Positions 16,226-25,123 of a stretch of DNA of 64,000 nucleotides are shown one piece after another. The notes beneath the pieces are model-generated. The model did not search any database. It was not told where the DNA came from and worked only from the letters and a program-made list of their open reading frames with translations. The stretch is from Paracandidimonas soli. GTDB lineage: Bacteria > Pseudomonadota > Gammaproteobacteria > Burkholderiales > Burkholderiaceae_B. How positions within the stretch are numbered: position 1 is the stretch's first letter; each line of letters begins with the position of its first letter. Made by a program: the position numbers and the translations under genes. The DNA lies in assembly GCF_004342005.1 (NCBI RefSeq), contig NZ_SMBX01000006.1, forward strand, positions 62,001 to 126,000, in the 5' to 3' direction.

Positions 16226-18322
16226 TCAGAAACGATAGCCCGCGTTCAGCGATACGGCCCAGTTGCGCCCGGCGGCGGGCTCGTAATAGCGCCCATTGCC
16301 TTCGTTGACGATAACCGAGCCCGCGTAATGCCGGTCGAACAGGTTGTCGACCCGGACAAAGGCATCCAGGTCCCAGTCGGAGCGGCGCAGGCGATAGCCG
16401 GTATAGAGGGCCGCCACGCCATAGCCTGGCGCGGATGCCGTGTTGGCCGAATTGGCCTGTATGCGGCTCTGGGCCCGCCATTCCATTCCGGCCTGCCAGC
16501 CCTGTTCGGGCGCCCATGCCAGACTGGCATAAGCGTTCTGGCGGGCGACGCCGGGAATGCGCGTGCCGTCGGTTCCCTGCGGATTGCGCAGCCGGGCATC
16601 CAGCCAGGTATAGCTGGCCTGTGCGACGAGGTCCCCGGCGACCCTGCCCGACCAGGACAGCTCAATGCCATGGCGGCGCGTATCTCCCGCATTGCGGAAA
16701 GTTGCGCGTCCGCCTCGCGATCCCGCGCTGACGATCTCATCGTTGGTATCTATCCGGAACAGCGCGGCTGTCAGCAGCCCTCCCAGAGCATTGTGCTTGA
16801 CGCCGATTTCATAGTTGTTGCTGGAGGAGGGTTGCAGGGCGAAGTTCAGTCCCGGCTGCTCGTCGGGGCGGTAGGACAGTTCGTTGAACGTCGGTGTTTC
16901 GAAGCCGCGGCCCGCAGTGGCATACAGGCTGGTGTCCGGCGACAGGGCATAGCGCAAGGCGATCACCGGCAGCCACTGCTGGTAGCGCGCGCTTCCGCTG
17001 TCGTCGGGATTGCCGGGCCGGATGTAGTGGTCGCGCGAGCGGAAATGCACGGTGCTGTAGCGCAGTCCGGCATCCAGCGTCCATCGCTCGTCGATTTCCA
17101 GAGAAGCCTGCAGGTAGGGATCCAGGTTCCACAGAGTATTGGACTCGTCCCGGCGCAGCCCGCCCTTGACGCCCAGTTGCCCGGGAGCGCCGGCCGGTCC
17201 GGTGAAATTCTCGAAGCCTTGCCTGTGTTCTTTCATGTGGTCGTAGGCGACGCCGCCGACGAGGGTCAGGGGACGTCCTCCCAACTGGCTGCGCGCGGTC
17301 CAGCGCAGGTCCAGCCCAGCATAGTCACGGCCCAGGTCGATGACGCCGCCTGCGTGCGTCGGCGCTTGCTGCACGCTGTAGGGGATGGCCTGGTATTGCA
17401 CGGTCTTGCGCTGGCCCGCATAGGCGATGGCCTGAAGCGTATGGCCGCCGGCCAGAGGCTTTTCGTAGTTCAGCCCGAGCTGCGACTGGCGCACGGTCTT
17501 GCGCGTATCGTAGAGCAGCGCATTGGATGCGACGCCGCGCGGATTGTCGCGGAAGTCCTCCTCCGTCAATCCCAGCGGGTCGTCCGCCTCCATGTCCACG
17601 TGATTGGCGATCAGCGTCAGCGCGCTGTCGTCGGCGAACTGGAAGCCCAGGCGGGCGTTGGCCAGCGTCTTGCTCGTCTTGCTGTGGTCGCGATAGCCGT
17701 CCAGCGTCATGCGGCTGGCGCTGAGGTTGTAGTCCGTCAGGCCCGTGGCGAGATCCGTCCCGCCGCTGGCCTGCAGGCCGTAGCGCCGCAGATTGTCACT
17801 GCCTGTCAGCAGGCTTGCGCCCACGCGGGGCCTGCCTTTGCCGGGCGCCGTCGCGACCTGGATGATGCCGCCTGACGAATTGCCGTACACGGCGGAATAG
17901 GGGCCGCGCAGGACTTCTACGCTCTCCGCCGACGCCAGGTCGATATTCGAGAGCTGGCCCTGGCCGTCCGGCATGGTGGCGGGGATGCCGTCCACATAGA
18001 TGCGCACGCCGCGGATGCCGAAGGTGGAGCGAGCGCCGAAGCCGCGAATGGAAACTTGAAGATCCTGCGCATTGTTGTTGCGGTTCTGCGCCTGGATGCC
18101 GGGAACGGCGGCAAGGCTTTCCGAGAGATGGATGCCCGGCCTGCCTTGGAGCAGATCCTGTCCGTCGATGCGGCTGATCGAGGCGGGAGTGTCCAGTGAG
18201 GAGCGGGGAGTGCGCGTGCTTTGCACCAGTACGGGTGAAAGTTCGACGGTTTCCGCAGGTTGCGCCGCGGCAGCCTGGGAGAAACCTTGGGTCAGCGCAA
18301 ACGCCAGCACGGCAGTGGGCAT
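16226..18322 (-). CDS. pqqU: TonB-dependent outer-membrane receptor, PqqU/YncD-like (PQQ uptake)
   Basis: A ~698-residue TonB-dependent receptor with a signal peptide, TonB box region, plug domain ([40 protein letters not shown]) and a 22-strand barrel ending in a C-terminal Phe. Many blocks match E. coli YncD as I recall it: [34 protein letters not shown]-type end with [14 protein letters not shown]. YncD has been renamed PqqU because it imports pyrroloquinoline quinone. The divergent neighbour is a PQQ-dependent dehydrogenase, which strongly supports the assignment. The start is uncertain: the ATG at 18322 has AAGGG before it, while the frame stays open to a TTG at 18451. Confidence 0.85.
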   Translation of the reverse strand: MPTAVLAFALTQGFSQAAAAQPAETVELSPVLVQSTRTPRSSLDTPASISRIDGQDLLQGRPGIHLSESLAAVPGIQAQNRNNNAQDLQVSIRGFGARSTFGIRGVRIYVDGIPATMPDGQGQLSNIDLASAESVEVLRGPYSAVYGNSSGGIIQVATAPGKGRPRVGASLLTGSDNLRRYGLQASGGTDLATGLTDYNLSASRMTLDGYRDHSKTSKTLANARLGFQFADDSALTLIANHVDMEADDPLGLTEEDFRDNPRGVASNALLYDTRKTVRQSQLGLNYEKPLAGGHTLQAIAYAGQRKTVQYQAIPYSVQQAPTHAGGVIDLGRDYAGLDLRWTARSQLGGRPLTLVGGVAYDHMKEHRQGFENFTGPAGAPGQLGVKGGLRRDESNTLWNLDPYLQASLEIDERWTLDAGLRYSTVHFRSRDHYIRPGNPDDSGSARYQQWLPVIALRYALSPDTSLYATAGRGFETPTFNELSYRPDEQPGLNFALQPSSSNNYEIGVKHNALGGLLTAALFRIDTNDEIVSAGSRGGRATFRNAGDTRRHGIELSWSGRVAGDLVAQASYTWLDARLRNPQGTDGTRIPGVARQNAYASLAWAPEQGWQAGMEWRAQSRIQANSANTASAPGYGVAALYTGYRLRRSDWDLDAFVRVDNLFDRHYAGSVIVNEGNGRYYEPAAGRNWAVSLNAGYRF

Positions 18323-18607
18323 GGCCGCCCTTGCATGTCCAGGGGCGTTTTGAGCCGCTTCCGCCCGAAGCCGGGAGGCGGTTGGATTCAGGGCCGGTTG
18401 CCGGAAGCGGAGAGGGTCTTGTCGCACAATAATTGTATCAAATGAAAACAAGTCGTATTTACATCTATTGTACTAAGGGAAAGAGTAGAATTCTGCATGT
18501 GGAATCAATGATAGTTACATTTAGTGTATGCAAGTTCCTATATCGTCTTCGAGTCCCTGTCCCCGCCCCTGATGGGGCGGCTGTTTGAATGACGAAGAGA
18601 GGTATGT

Positions 18608-21055
18608 ATGGCTGAGGAAAAACACCCGGCTCCAGCGCAACGGCACTGGATACTGGCGATTTTCGGTATCGTGCTGGCGTTGATCGGGCTTGTGCTGCTG
18701 ATCCGGGGTGCGACGCTGGCCCTGCTTGGCGGTTCATGGTACTACGTTGCGTCCGGTGTGCTGCTGGCGGCGTCCGGCGTGCTGCTGGCGCGGCGCAAGG
18801 TCGCGGGAGCATGGTTGTTCGCGGTGGTATTTGCGGGAACCGTGGCCTGGTCCCTGTGGGAGGTCGGGCTTGCATTCTGGCCGCTGGTGCCGCGGCTGGC
18901 GCCCGTGCTCGTGCTGGCGCTGATCCTGGCGCTGCTGTTGCCCGCGCTGACGTTCGGGCGGGTGCGCCGGAGCGCCCATGTCCTGGCGGTGGTATTGCTT
19001 GTCGCCCTGGCGGCCGGAGGCGCCGCCATGTTCAAGCCGCATGGCGTTGTGCAGAATCAGTTTGCTGCGGCTGCGGTCGGCGGACAGGGCGATAAGCCGG
19101 GCAACTGGCAGTTTTACGGCAATGAGCCCAGCGGCACGCGCTTCGCCGATGCGAAAGAAATCGACAAAGAGAATGTGGCGGACCTGGAGGTGGCCTGGAC
19201 ATTCCGCACCGGCGAGGTCGCCGGCAAGGGCGCCGAGTTCCAGAACACGCCGACGCAGATCGGCGACACCGTCTATGTCTGCACGCCGCTGAGCAAGGTA
19301 TTTGCGCTGGATGCGGAGACCGGCGAGCAGCGCTGGACTTTCGACCCGCAGACGCAGGGAACGCAATTCTGGAACCGATGCCGCGGCGTCGGCTATTACG
19401 AGCCGTCCGCCGTGACGCATCCGGTACGTACGGGCGATGCCGCGCAGCAGCAGACGGATGGCGCGCACATCCATGGCGATGGCGCGGCGCAATTGTCCGT
19501 CCCCAGGCCCGAGGAGCCGGCCGGCGTGTGCACCCAGCGCATCGTGCTGACGACGGTCGATGCCCGCCTGATCCAGGTCGACGCCAAGACCGGCAAGCCA
19601 TGCGAAAGCTTCGGCGACAAGGGCTTCGTCGATCTCAAGGCCGGCATGGGCGACGTCAAGCCGCATTTCTATTACCCGACTTCCACTCCGACCGTGGTCC
19701 GCAACCTGATCGTGATCGGCGGCTGGGTATGGGACGGCAAGGAAGTGGGCGAGCCTTCCGGCGTCATACGCGCCTTCAATGCCGATACGGGCGAACTTGC
19801 ATGGGCATGGGATCTGGGCAACCCCGATGTGACTGGGCTGCCGCCCGCGGAAGGCTATACGCGCGGCACCCCGAACATGTGGTCCACGCCTGCATTCGAC
19901 GATGAGCTGGGTCTCATCTACCTGCCGCTGGGCAATGGCACGCCGGACTTCTGGGGCGGCCATCGTTCCGAGGCCATGAATGAGTACGCTTCTTCCATCG
20001 TGGCGCTGGATATCGCCACCGGCCGCGAGCGCTGGAAATTCCAGACCGTGCATGCGGACACCTGGGACTACGACGTAGGCACGCAGCCCGCGCTGTACGA
20101 CATCCCCGACGGCAAGGGAGGTGCGACGCCTGTCGTCATCCAGGCCACCAAGACAGGCCAGGTCTTCGTGCTCGACCGAAGGGACGGCACGCCTGTGGCC
20201 CAGGTGGAAGAGCGCCCCGTGCCGCAGCGCCATGCCGAGGGCGATATCGTTGCCCCGACGCAGCCATTCTCTGTCGGCATGCCTTCGTTCGGCGGCGATG
20301 TGCTGGCGGAGAAGGACATGTGGGGCGCGACGTTCTTCGACCAGCTGGAATGCCGCATCGCTTTCCGCAAGCTGAACTACGAAGGACCCTATACTTCGAT
20401 CATGCCGAACGAAACGACGCTGATCTATCCGGGCTACTACGGCGGCATGAACTGGGGCGGGGTCGCCGTCGACGAGCAGCGCGGCTTGCTGATCCTGAAC
20501 GACATCCGCATGCCGCAGATTGCAATGCATGTTCCGCAGGGGAGCGCGACACCCGAGCAGATCGCGGCATTCTCGCTGGATGGCGCCGTTCATAACCAGG
20601 CCGGGACGCCGTACTCCACGATTCGCGGCGGCTTCTATTCCGCGCTGGGCGTGCCTTGCCATGCGCCGCCATGGGGCACTCTTTCCGCTGTCGATTTGAA
20701 GACGGGCAAGCTCGTGTGGCAGCGTCCCGCAGGCTCCATCGAGGACACCCTGCTCAAAGGTGTGCGCGTCAAGGCTCCGATCCCGGTGGGAATGCCGACA
20801 TTGGGCGGCCCGATCGCAACGTCGTCGGGCCTGGTGTTCTATGCGGGCACGCAGGACTACTATCTGCGCGCCTTCGATGCCGAGACCGGCGAGGAGCTGT
20901 GGAAAGGCCGCATGCCGGTCGGGGCGCAGGCCGCGCCCATCAGCTATATCTCGCCCGAAACCGGGCGCCAGTTCGTCGTGATCGCCGCAGGCGGCGCACG
21001 CCAGTCTCCCGATCGCGGAGACTATGTCATCGCCTACGCGCTGCCGAAGAACTGA
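18608..21055 (+). CDS. gcd: Membrane-bound PQQ-dependent glucose/quinate dehydrogenase
   Basis: An 815-residue quinoprotein. Five N-terminal helices (about residues 12-140) anchor it in the inner membrane and reach ubiquinone. The periplasmic eight-bladed propeller follows, with NRCRGVGYYE, HADTWDYDVGTQP and repeated tryptophan-docking segments (GEQRWTFDP, GEELWKG). It oxidises aldoses or polyols such as glucose in the periplasm and passes electrons to ubiquinone; glucose versus quinate/shikimate cannot be settled by eye. The ATG at 18608 follows GAAGAGAGGT. A CCGCCCC/GGGGCGG hairpin (18563-18580) lies in its leader. The cofactor receptor pqqU is divergent from it. No pqq synthesis genes are in the window. 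Confidence 0.92.
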   Translation: MAEEKHPAPAQRHWILAIFGIVLALIGLVLLIRGATLALLGGSWYYVASGVLLAASGVLLARRKVAGAWLFAVVFAGTVAWSLWEVGLAFWPLVPRLAPVLVLALILALLLPALTFGRVRRSAHVLAVVLLVALAAGGAAMFKPHGVVQNQFAAAAVGGQGDKPGNWQFYGNEPSGTRFADAKEIDKENVADLEVAWTFRTGEVAGKGAEFQNTPTQIGDTVYVCTPLSKVFALDAETGEQRWTFDPQTQGTQFWNRCRGVGYYEPSAVTHPVRTGDAAQQQTDGAHIHGDGAAQLSVPRPEEPAGVCTQRIVLTTVDARLIQVDAKTGKPCESFGDKGFVDLKAGMGDVKPHFYYPTSTPTVVRNLIVIGGWVWDGKEVGEPSGVIRAFNADTGELAWAWDLGNPDVTGLPPAEGYTRGTPNMWSTPAFDDELGLIYLPLGNGTPDFWGGHRSEAMNEYASSIVALDIATGRERWKFQTVHADTWDYDVGTQPALYDIPDGKGGATPVVIQATKTGQVFVLDRRDGTPVAQVEERPVPQRHAEGDIVAPTQPFSVGMPSFGGDVLAEKDMWGATFFDQLECRIAFRKLNYEGPYTSIMPNETTLIYPGYYGGMNWGGVAVDEQRGLLILNDIRMPQIAMHVPQGSATPEQIAAFSLDGAVHNQAGTPYSTIRGGFYSALGVPCHAPPWGTLSAVDLKTGKLVWQRPAGSIEDTLLKGVRVKAPIPVGMPTLGGPIATSSGLVFYAGTQDYYLRAFDAETGEELWKGRMPVGAQAAPISYISPETGRQFVVIAAGGARQSPDRGDYVIAYALPKN

Positions 21056-21111
21056 GCCGTTGCCGTAGTGCAGGCTCCGCCCTGAGGGGGCGGGGCTGCG
21101 CTATCATCCGG

Positions 21112-21135
21112 AGGGACGCTGCCAGCGTCCCTTTT
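21112..21135 (+). terminator. Terminator of gcd
   Basis: AGGGACGCT and AGCGTCCCT form a 9-bp stem around GCC and end in TTTT. It lies about 40 bases before hslR. Confidence 0.65.
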
Positions 21136-21177
21136 GTGTTCATCGGCGCATTCAGATGCATCCGGGAAAATACGACA

Positions 21178-21558
21178 ATGGAAAAAATGCGGCTGGACAA
21201 GTGGCTGTGGGCGGCCCGGTTCTACAAGACGCGCAGCCTTGCCGCGCAGGAGATAGGCAAGGGAAGGGTGCTGGTCAATGATGCGCCGGCCAAGCCCGCG
21301 CGCGAGATCATGACCGGGGATTGCATCCGGATCAGGAAGGACGATCCGGAAATTGCCGTGCATGTCCGTGCGCTCAGCTCCGTGCGAGGGCCGGCTCCCG
21401 CGGCTCGCCTGCTGTATGAAGAAACGCCAGAAAGCATCGAACGCCGCGAGGCTGCGGCGCAGTTGCGCCGCATGGCGCCGGAACCCGCGGCCAGCCTGAC
21501 CGCGGGCCGTCCGACCAAGCGGGACCGCAGGCAATTGAGCCAGATGCGCGGCCGCTGA
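21178..21558 (+). CDS. hslR: Heat shock protein 15-like S4 RNA-binding protein
   Basis: A 126-residue protein with an N-terminal S4 domain (MRLDKWLWAARFYKTRSLAA, GRVLVNDAPAKPAREI) and a basic, helical C-terminus (TKRDRRQLSQMRGR). HslR/Hsp15 rescues stalled 50S subunits that carry peptidyl-tRNA. The ATG at 21178 is the natural start; the much longer frame upstream runs antisense-like through gcd. It is transcribed alone between the gcd terminator and the convergent DUF2892 gene. Confidence 0.88.
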   Translation: MEKMRLDKWLWAARFYKTRSLAAQEIGKGRVLVNDAPAKPAREIMTGDCIRIRKDDPEIAVHVRALSSVRGPAPAARLLYEETPESIERREAAAQLRRMAPEPAASLTAGRPTKRDRRQLSQMRGR

Positions 21559-21567
21559 TGCCTAAGC

Positions 21568-21768
21568 TTAGCTGCGATCCGATTTCAACGGGCAGGTGCT
21601 GGCGCCAAGCATCGTGTACAGGGGGCAGAACCTGAACAATCCCGTCAGCAGGGGAATCACGCCCAGCCAGCCCCACCAGCCGACGGTGCCGGTAGCCGCC
21701 AGGGCGATCAGGACAAGACCCGCGACGATGCGCAGGATACGGTCGATACCGCCTACATTGGATTTCAT
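21568..21768 (-). CDS. DUF2892 (YgaP-type) small membrane protein
   Basis: A 66-residue protein with two hydrophobic helices, starting NVGGIDRILRIVAGLVLIAL, the typical DUF2892 opening. The FCPLYTMLGASTC segment between and after the helices holds two Cys, as in the membrane tail of the rhodanese YgaP. It lies 31 bases after the ArsR-type repressor on the same strand, so it belongs to the sulfide/persulfide island. Confidence 0.8.
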   Translation of the reverse strand: MKSNVGGIDRILRIVAGLVLIALAATGTVGWWGWLGVIPLLTGLFRFCPLYTMLGASTCPLKSDRS

Positions 21769-21799
21769 GAGCTTTCCTTGTTTGTGAGTGGTTAAGGGG

Positions 21800-22147
21800 T
21801 CAAGGACAGAAAATGGACTTGAGCGTGGCGATCAGCTTTTCGACATCCGGGTTGTCGATGCGGTAATGCAGGGTTTGCGCCTCGCGGCGGAATGCGATCA
21901 GGCCTTCTTCGCGCATTTTGGCCAGATGCTGCGACAGCGCGGACTGGCTCAGCGGCACGTATTCGAGCAGGGCGCCCACCGTCATCTCTTCGTATTCGAT
22001 CAGCAGGCACAGCACCAGCAGGCGATGCTCATTGCCGACCGTGCGCAGCAGTGCGGCTGCGCGGGCTGCGCCTTCCTGCATGAACTGCCGGCCGGCTTCA
22101 TTTTCGGTAGCGTATTTATGTGGTGAAATCATCGATTGATCTTGCAT
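21800..22147 (-). CDS. bigR: ArsR/SmtB family repressor, BigR/SqrR/YgaV-like persulfide sensor
   Basis: A 115-residue winged-helix repressor. The recognition helix region is LSQSALSQHLAKMREEGLI. It has just two cysteines, Cys47 (LLVLCLLIEY) and Cys114 (SIFCP), the positions of the reactive pair in BigR and SqrR. There, sulfane sulfur forms an intramolecular tetrasulfide bridge that releases DNA. Metal-binding ArsR motifs are absent. It is divergent from a persulfide dioxygenase and upstream of a DUF2892 gene. The function is inferred from the cysteines plus neighbours. Confidence 0.85.
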   Translation of the reverse strand: MQDQSMISPHKYATENEAGRQFMQEGAARAAALLRTVGNEHRLLVLCLLIEYEEMTVGALLEYVPLSQSALSQHLAKMREEGLIAFRREAQTLHYRIDNPDVEKLIATLKSIFCP

Positions 22148-22168
22148 TGTATTTAAGTTTTTCCTAAT

Positions 22169-22182
22169 TTAGCATAAACTAA
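22169..22182. promoter_or_regulatory. Candidate BigR-like operator
   Basis: An AT-rich inverted repeat TTAG-CATAAA-CTAA in the 62-base gap between the divergent repressor and dioxygenase genes. BigR boxes are AT-rich imperfect palindromes in the same place. The arms are short, so this is tentative. Confidence 0.45.
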
Positions 22183-22209
22183 TAAAAAACACAGGCCCTT
22201 GAGGATGTC

Positions 22210-23106
22210 ATGAGTACAGCAGTCCAACCACAAGTCCAGGCGTTTTTCGATGAGTCGACCAATACGGTCAGCTATCTGGCGTGGGATCCGCAAACCAGGC
22301 AGGCGGTCGTCATCGATCCCGTGCTGGATTATGACCATGCCAGCGGCAAGGCTTCGGTGCGCTCGGCCGATGGTATTCTCGCCGCGGCCAGGAACCAGGG
22401 TCTGACCATTGCCTGGATTCTGGAAACGCATGCGCATGCGGATCACCTGAGTGCGGCTCCCTACCTGAAGCGCCATACCGGCGCGCCGGTCGCCATCGGC
22501 GAACACATTCGCAAGGTGCAGTCGATTTTCCGCCCTGTGTTCAATCTGGACAACGTATCCTGCGATGGCAGCGAGTTCGACCGGCTGTTGCAGGATGGCG
22601 AAACGCTGCAAGTCGGCGGCATGCACATCGAGGTCATGGCTACGCCAGGCCATACGCCTGCGTGTGTGTCCTATCGCATCGGAGATTCCGTATTCGTGGG
22701 AGACACGCTGTTCATGCCGGACTACGGTACGGCCCGTGCGGACTTTCCCGGAGGCTGTGCGAAAACGCTCTACCGCTCGATTCGCCGTCTGCTGTCGCTG
22801 CCGCCCCGGACGAGACTGTTCATGTGCCACGACTACAAGGCGCCCGGACGCGATACCTATGCGTGGGAAACCACGGTGGAGCAAGAGCGCATGCACAACG
22901 TCCACGCGCACGATGGCGTGGGCGAAGAGGAGTTCGTCGCCATGCGCGAGCGCAGGGATGCCACGCTTGCGGCGCCGGCCCTGTTGCTGCCATCCATCCA
23001 GGTCAATATTCGCGCGGGAAAACTGCCTGCGGCGGAATCCAATGGTGTCCGATATTTGAAAGTGCCCGTCCGTCTGGACGGCGGAGAGGCGGCAAGGCCT
23101 GCATGA
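22210..23106 (+). CDS. ETHE1/Blh-like persulfide dioxygenase (MBL fold)
   Basis: A 298-residue metallo-beta-lactamase-fold hydrolase. The metal motif THAHADH places His74, His76, Asp78 and His79; later ligands appear in TPGHTPACVSY and GDTLFMPDYGTARADFPGG. The last two are typical of the ETHE1/BigR-linked hydrolase branch, which uses one iron to oxidise glutathione persulfide to sulfite. It is cytoplasmic and starts with ATG after GAGGATGTC. It sits between the persulfide sensor and SQR, which makes the persulfide it would consume. Confidence 0.85.
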   Translation: MSTAVQPQVQAFFDESTNTVSYLAWDPQTRQAVVIDPVLDYDHASGKASVRSADGILAAARNQGLTIAWILETHAHADHLSAAPYLKRHTGAPVAIGEHIRKVQSIFRPVFNLDNVSCDGSEFDRLLQDGETLQVGGMHIEVMATPGHTPACVSYRIGDSVFVGDTLFMPDYGTARADFPGGCAKTLYRSIRRLLSLPPRTRLFMCHDYKAPGRDTYAWETTVEQERMHNVHAHDGVGEEEFVAMRERRDATLAAPALLLPSIQVNIRAGKLPAAESNGVRYLKVPVRLDGGEAARPA

Positions 23107-23319
23107 TTTTCCCGCTTCCCGGCCGTTTTGCAGGCCGGCTGTCAGGTGGGCAGGCTGGTTGACGATGTTGCAGTGATGCTGTGAAGCGTTGGCGGGCGAG
23201 ACATTCCACGCCTGCGGCGGAAGTGGAACGTACAGGACGAGATGCCGTCGAGAGTGATGGCAGGGGCTTCTTCATGCCTGTTTTTGTGACAAAAATTATC
23301 TTTTGGAATAAAACATAAC

Positions 23320-24672
23320 ATGAAAAAAGAACGGAATATCCTCTTGGATGAGGCGTTCGGCAGCGTGTCCGACCCTCGGCGCAGGGCTGTGCTCATGCTG
23401 GGTGCAGTTGGTCTTGCCGGCGTTGCGCTCAAGCCGGGCCCGGCCGCGGCGGAAAAGGTGCGCAGCCAGGCGCATATCGTCGTCGTTGGCGCCGGAGCCG
23501 GAGGCCTTGCGGCGGCGTCCCGGTTGTCGTCGTTGCTGGATGGCGCAAAAATCACCTTGATCGATGCCCGCAAGCGGCACTTGTACCAGCCGGGTTTCAC
23601 GCTCGTGGGCGCAGGTGTCAAGCAGAAGGAGTATGTGATTTCCGAAACCGCCGAATACATACCTGCAGGAGTCGAGTGGCTGGAGACCAGGGTTGCCGAA
23701 ATCGATCCGGACGGCAATAAGGTGGTGACGGAAACCGGACAGTCCATTGCCTACGACTTCCTGGTCGTGGCGGCGGGCCTGCAGCTGGAATACAGCCTGA
23801 TCGAGGGCATGGACGAATCCCTGATCGGCAAGGAAGGCATCGGCAGCATCTACCACAGCCCGGAGGGCGCGCAGGCTACCTGGCAAGCCATGTCCGCTTT
23901 TGCCGACAAGGGCGGGCGCGGCATATTCCTGCGTCCCGCGACGGAAATGAAATGCGCCGGCGCGCCGCTGAAGTACACCTTCCTGACGGACGATCATCTG
24001 GTGCGCAGGGGGAATCGAGGCAAGGCCGAGATCGTCTACAACGCAAACAACAAGGTGTTGTTCAGCGTGCCTATCGTATCGGAGAAAGTGCGGATGCTGT
24101 TTCGTGAAAGAGGCATCCGCGTCAATTACGAGCGTGTGCTGCAATCCATTGATCCCGGCAGGCGCATCGCCACGTTCCGCACGCCGGATGGCACGGAGGA
24201 ACAGGACTATGACTTCATTCACGTCATTCCTCCCATGCGCGCGCCCGATGCCGTGCGCAACAGCCAACTGACCTGGCGGCAGGGCGCCTGGGCGGACGAG
24301 GGCTGGATGGAGGTCGACAAGGGTACCCTGCGCCATGCACGCTATCCGAACGTGTTCGGCGTGGGCGACATTGCCGGCGTCCCCAAGGGCAAGACGGCCG
24401 CCAGCGTGAAGTGGCAGGTGCCGGTGGCGGTGGAGCATCTGGTGGCCGACATCGCAGGCAAGACGTCCGATGCCTTGTACGAAGGCTATACCTCGTGCCC
24501 CCTGATCACCCGGCTGGGCCGGGCGATGCTGGTCGAGTTCGACTACGAGAACAATCTCGTGCCGTCGTTTCCCGGCGTGATCGCGCCTCTGGAAGAACTG
24601 TGGGTCAGCTGGGTCATGAAGACCATGGCGCTGAAGCCGACCTACATCAGCATGCTGCGCGGCCGCGCTTGA
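23320..24672 (+). CDS. sqr: Sulfide:quinone oxidoreductase, type II-like
   Basis: A 450-residue FAD flavoprotein that oxidises sulfide and reduces quinone at the membrane. The FAD motif VVGAGAGGLAAA is at residues 55-66. Exactly two cysteines are present, Cys212 in MKCAGAPLKYTFL and Cys393 in YTSCPLITRLG. The same contexts surround the redox pair of the mitochondrial-type (type II) SQR. The N-terminus carries a twin-arginine-like stretch (DPRRRAVLMLGAVGLAGVA), suggesting Tat export or membrane association on the periplasmic side. It is 213 bases downstream of the dioxygenase gene and probably in the same regulon. Confidence 0.88.
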   Translation: MKKERNILLDEAFGSVSDPRRRAVLMLGAVGLAGVALKPGPAAAEKVRSQAHIVVVGAGAGGLAAASRLSSLLDGAKITLIDARKRHLYQPGFTLVGAGVKQKEYVISETAEYIPAGVEWLETRVAEIDPDGNKVVTETGQSIAYDFLVVAAGLQLEYSLIEGMDESLIGKEGIGSIYHSPEGAQATWQAMSAFADKGGRGIFLRPATEMKCAGAPLKYTFLTDDHLVRRGNRGKAEIVYNANNKVLFSVPIVSEKVRMLFRERGIRVNYERVLQSIDPGRRIATFRTPDGTEEQDYDFIHVIPPMRAPDAVRNSQLTWRQGAWADEGWMEVDKGTLRHARYPNVFGVGDIAGVPKGKTAASVKWQVPVAVEHLVADIAGKTSDALYEGYTSCPLITRLGRAMLVEFDYENNLVPSFPGVIAPLEELWVSWVMKTMALKPTYISMLRGRA

Positions 24673-24687
24673 ACTTGGGAGAGAACA

Positions 24688-25044
24688 ATGAAAGACATGG
24701 ATCCTTTGATTCTGCTGGCCGTATTCCAGGAAATGCTGGGACCGTTGCTGTGGGTCCTCCTGGCCATCGTGTTGTTCGCCACCCTGTCTTTTGCGGTGCT
24801 GGTGTGGCGCGAGCGCGGACTGTCCGCCCGGCGCATGCTCAGGGCGCAGGTGCTTGGCATTCCGGGCGGAGTTCTCGCGCTGGTGTTGATGGCGCAGGTT
24901 TCGTCGTCAGGCTTTACCGATGCCGGCGGACCTGCGGACTGGCTCCTGATCGCGCTGGTCTTCGGTCTTGGGCTGATCGGCTCGACCGTGCTGTTCTATG
25001 TGGTCGGCGGATGGCGAACGTTGTGGCGGGGCAGGGCGGGCTGA
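24688..25044 (+). CDS. Small membrane protein (DUF5368-like)
   Basis: A 118-residue protein with three clear hydrophobic helices (VLLAIVLFATLSFAVLVW, VLGIPGGVLALVLMAQV, LLIALVFGLGLIGSTVLFYV). It starts 15 bases after sqr behind GGGAGAG, so it is co-transcribed. It fits the DUF5368 family that I associate with sqr operons. It may anchor SQR or assist quinone access, but that is a guess from context. Confidence 0.65.
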   Translation: MKDMDPLILLAVFQEMLGPLLWVLLAIVLFATLSFAVLVWRERGLSARRMLRAQVLGIPGGVLALVLMAQVSSSGFTDAGGPADWLLIALVFGLGLIGSTVLFYVVGGWRTLWRGRAG

Positions 25045-25123
25045 GCATGTTGCGTAGCCGCGGGAACCGAATGGCATAATCATGCTCTAACCATGCTGTG
25101 GGAATTTCCAGATTGTTTCAGGC

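Noticed and set aside
16100-17875. A 591-codon plus-strand open frame opposite pqqU
   Set aside because: It is a shadow of the receptor gene; the minus strand matches a known receptor throughout.
18425-18480. A possible Fur box upstream of pqqU
   Set aside because: The AT-rich stretch matches the Fur consensus poorly, and the receptor is better explained as a PQQ importer than a siderophore receptor.
18734-20662. A 642-codon minus-strand open frame inside gcd
   Set aside because: It is an antisense shadow of the dehydrogenase, with no recognisable motif and composition typical of shadow frames.
23107-23319. A terminator between the persulfide dioxygenase gene and sqr
   Set aside because: A CAGG/CCTG hairpin before TTTTT is only 4 bp. 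It is too weak to separate the two genes with any confidence.
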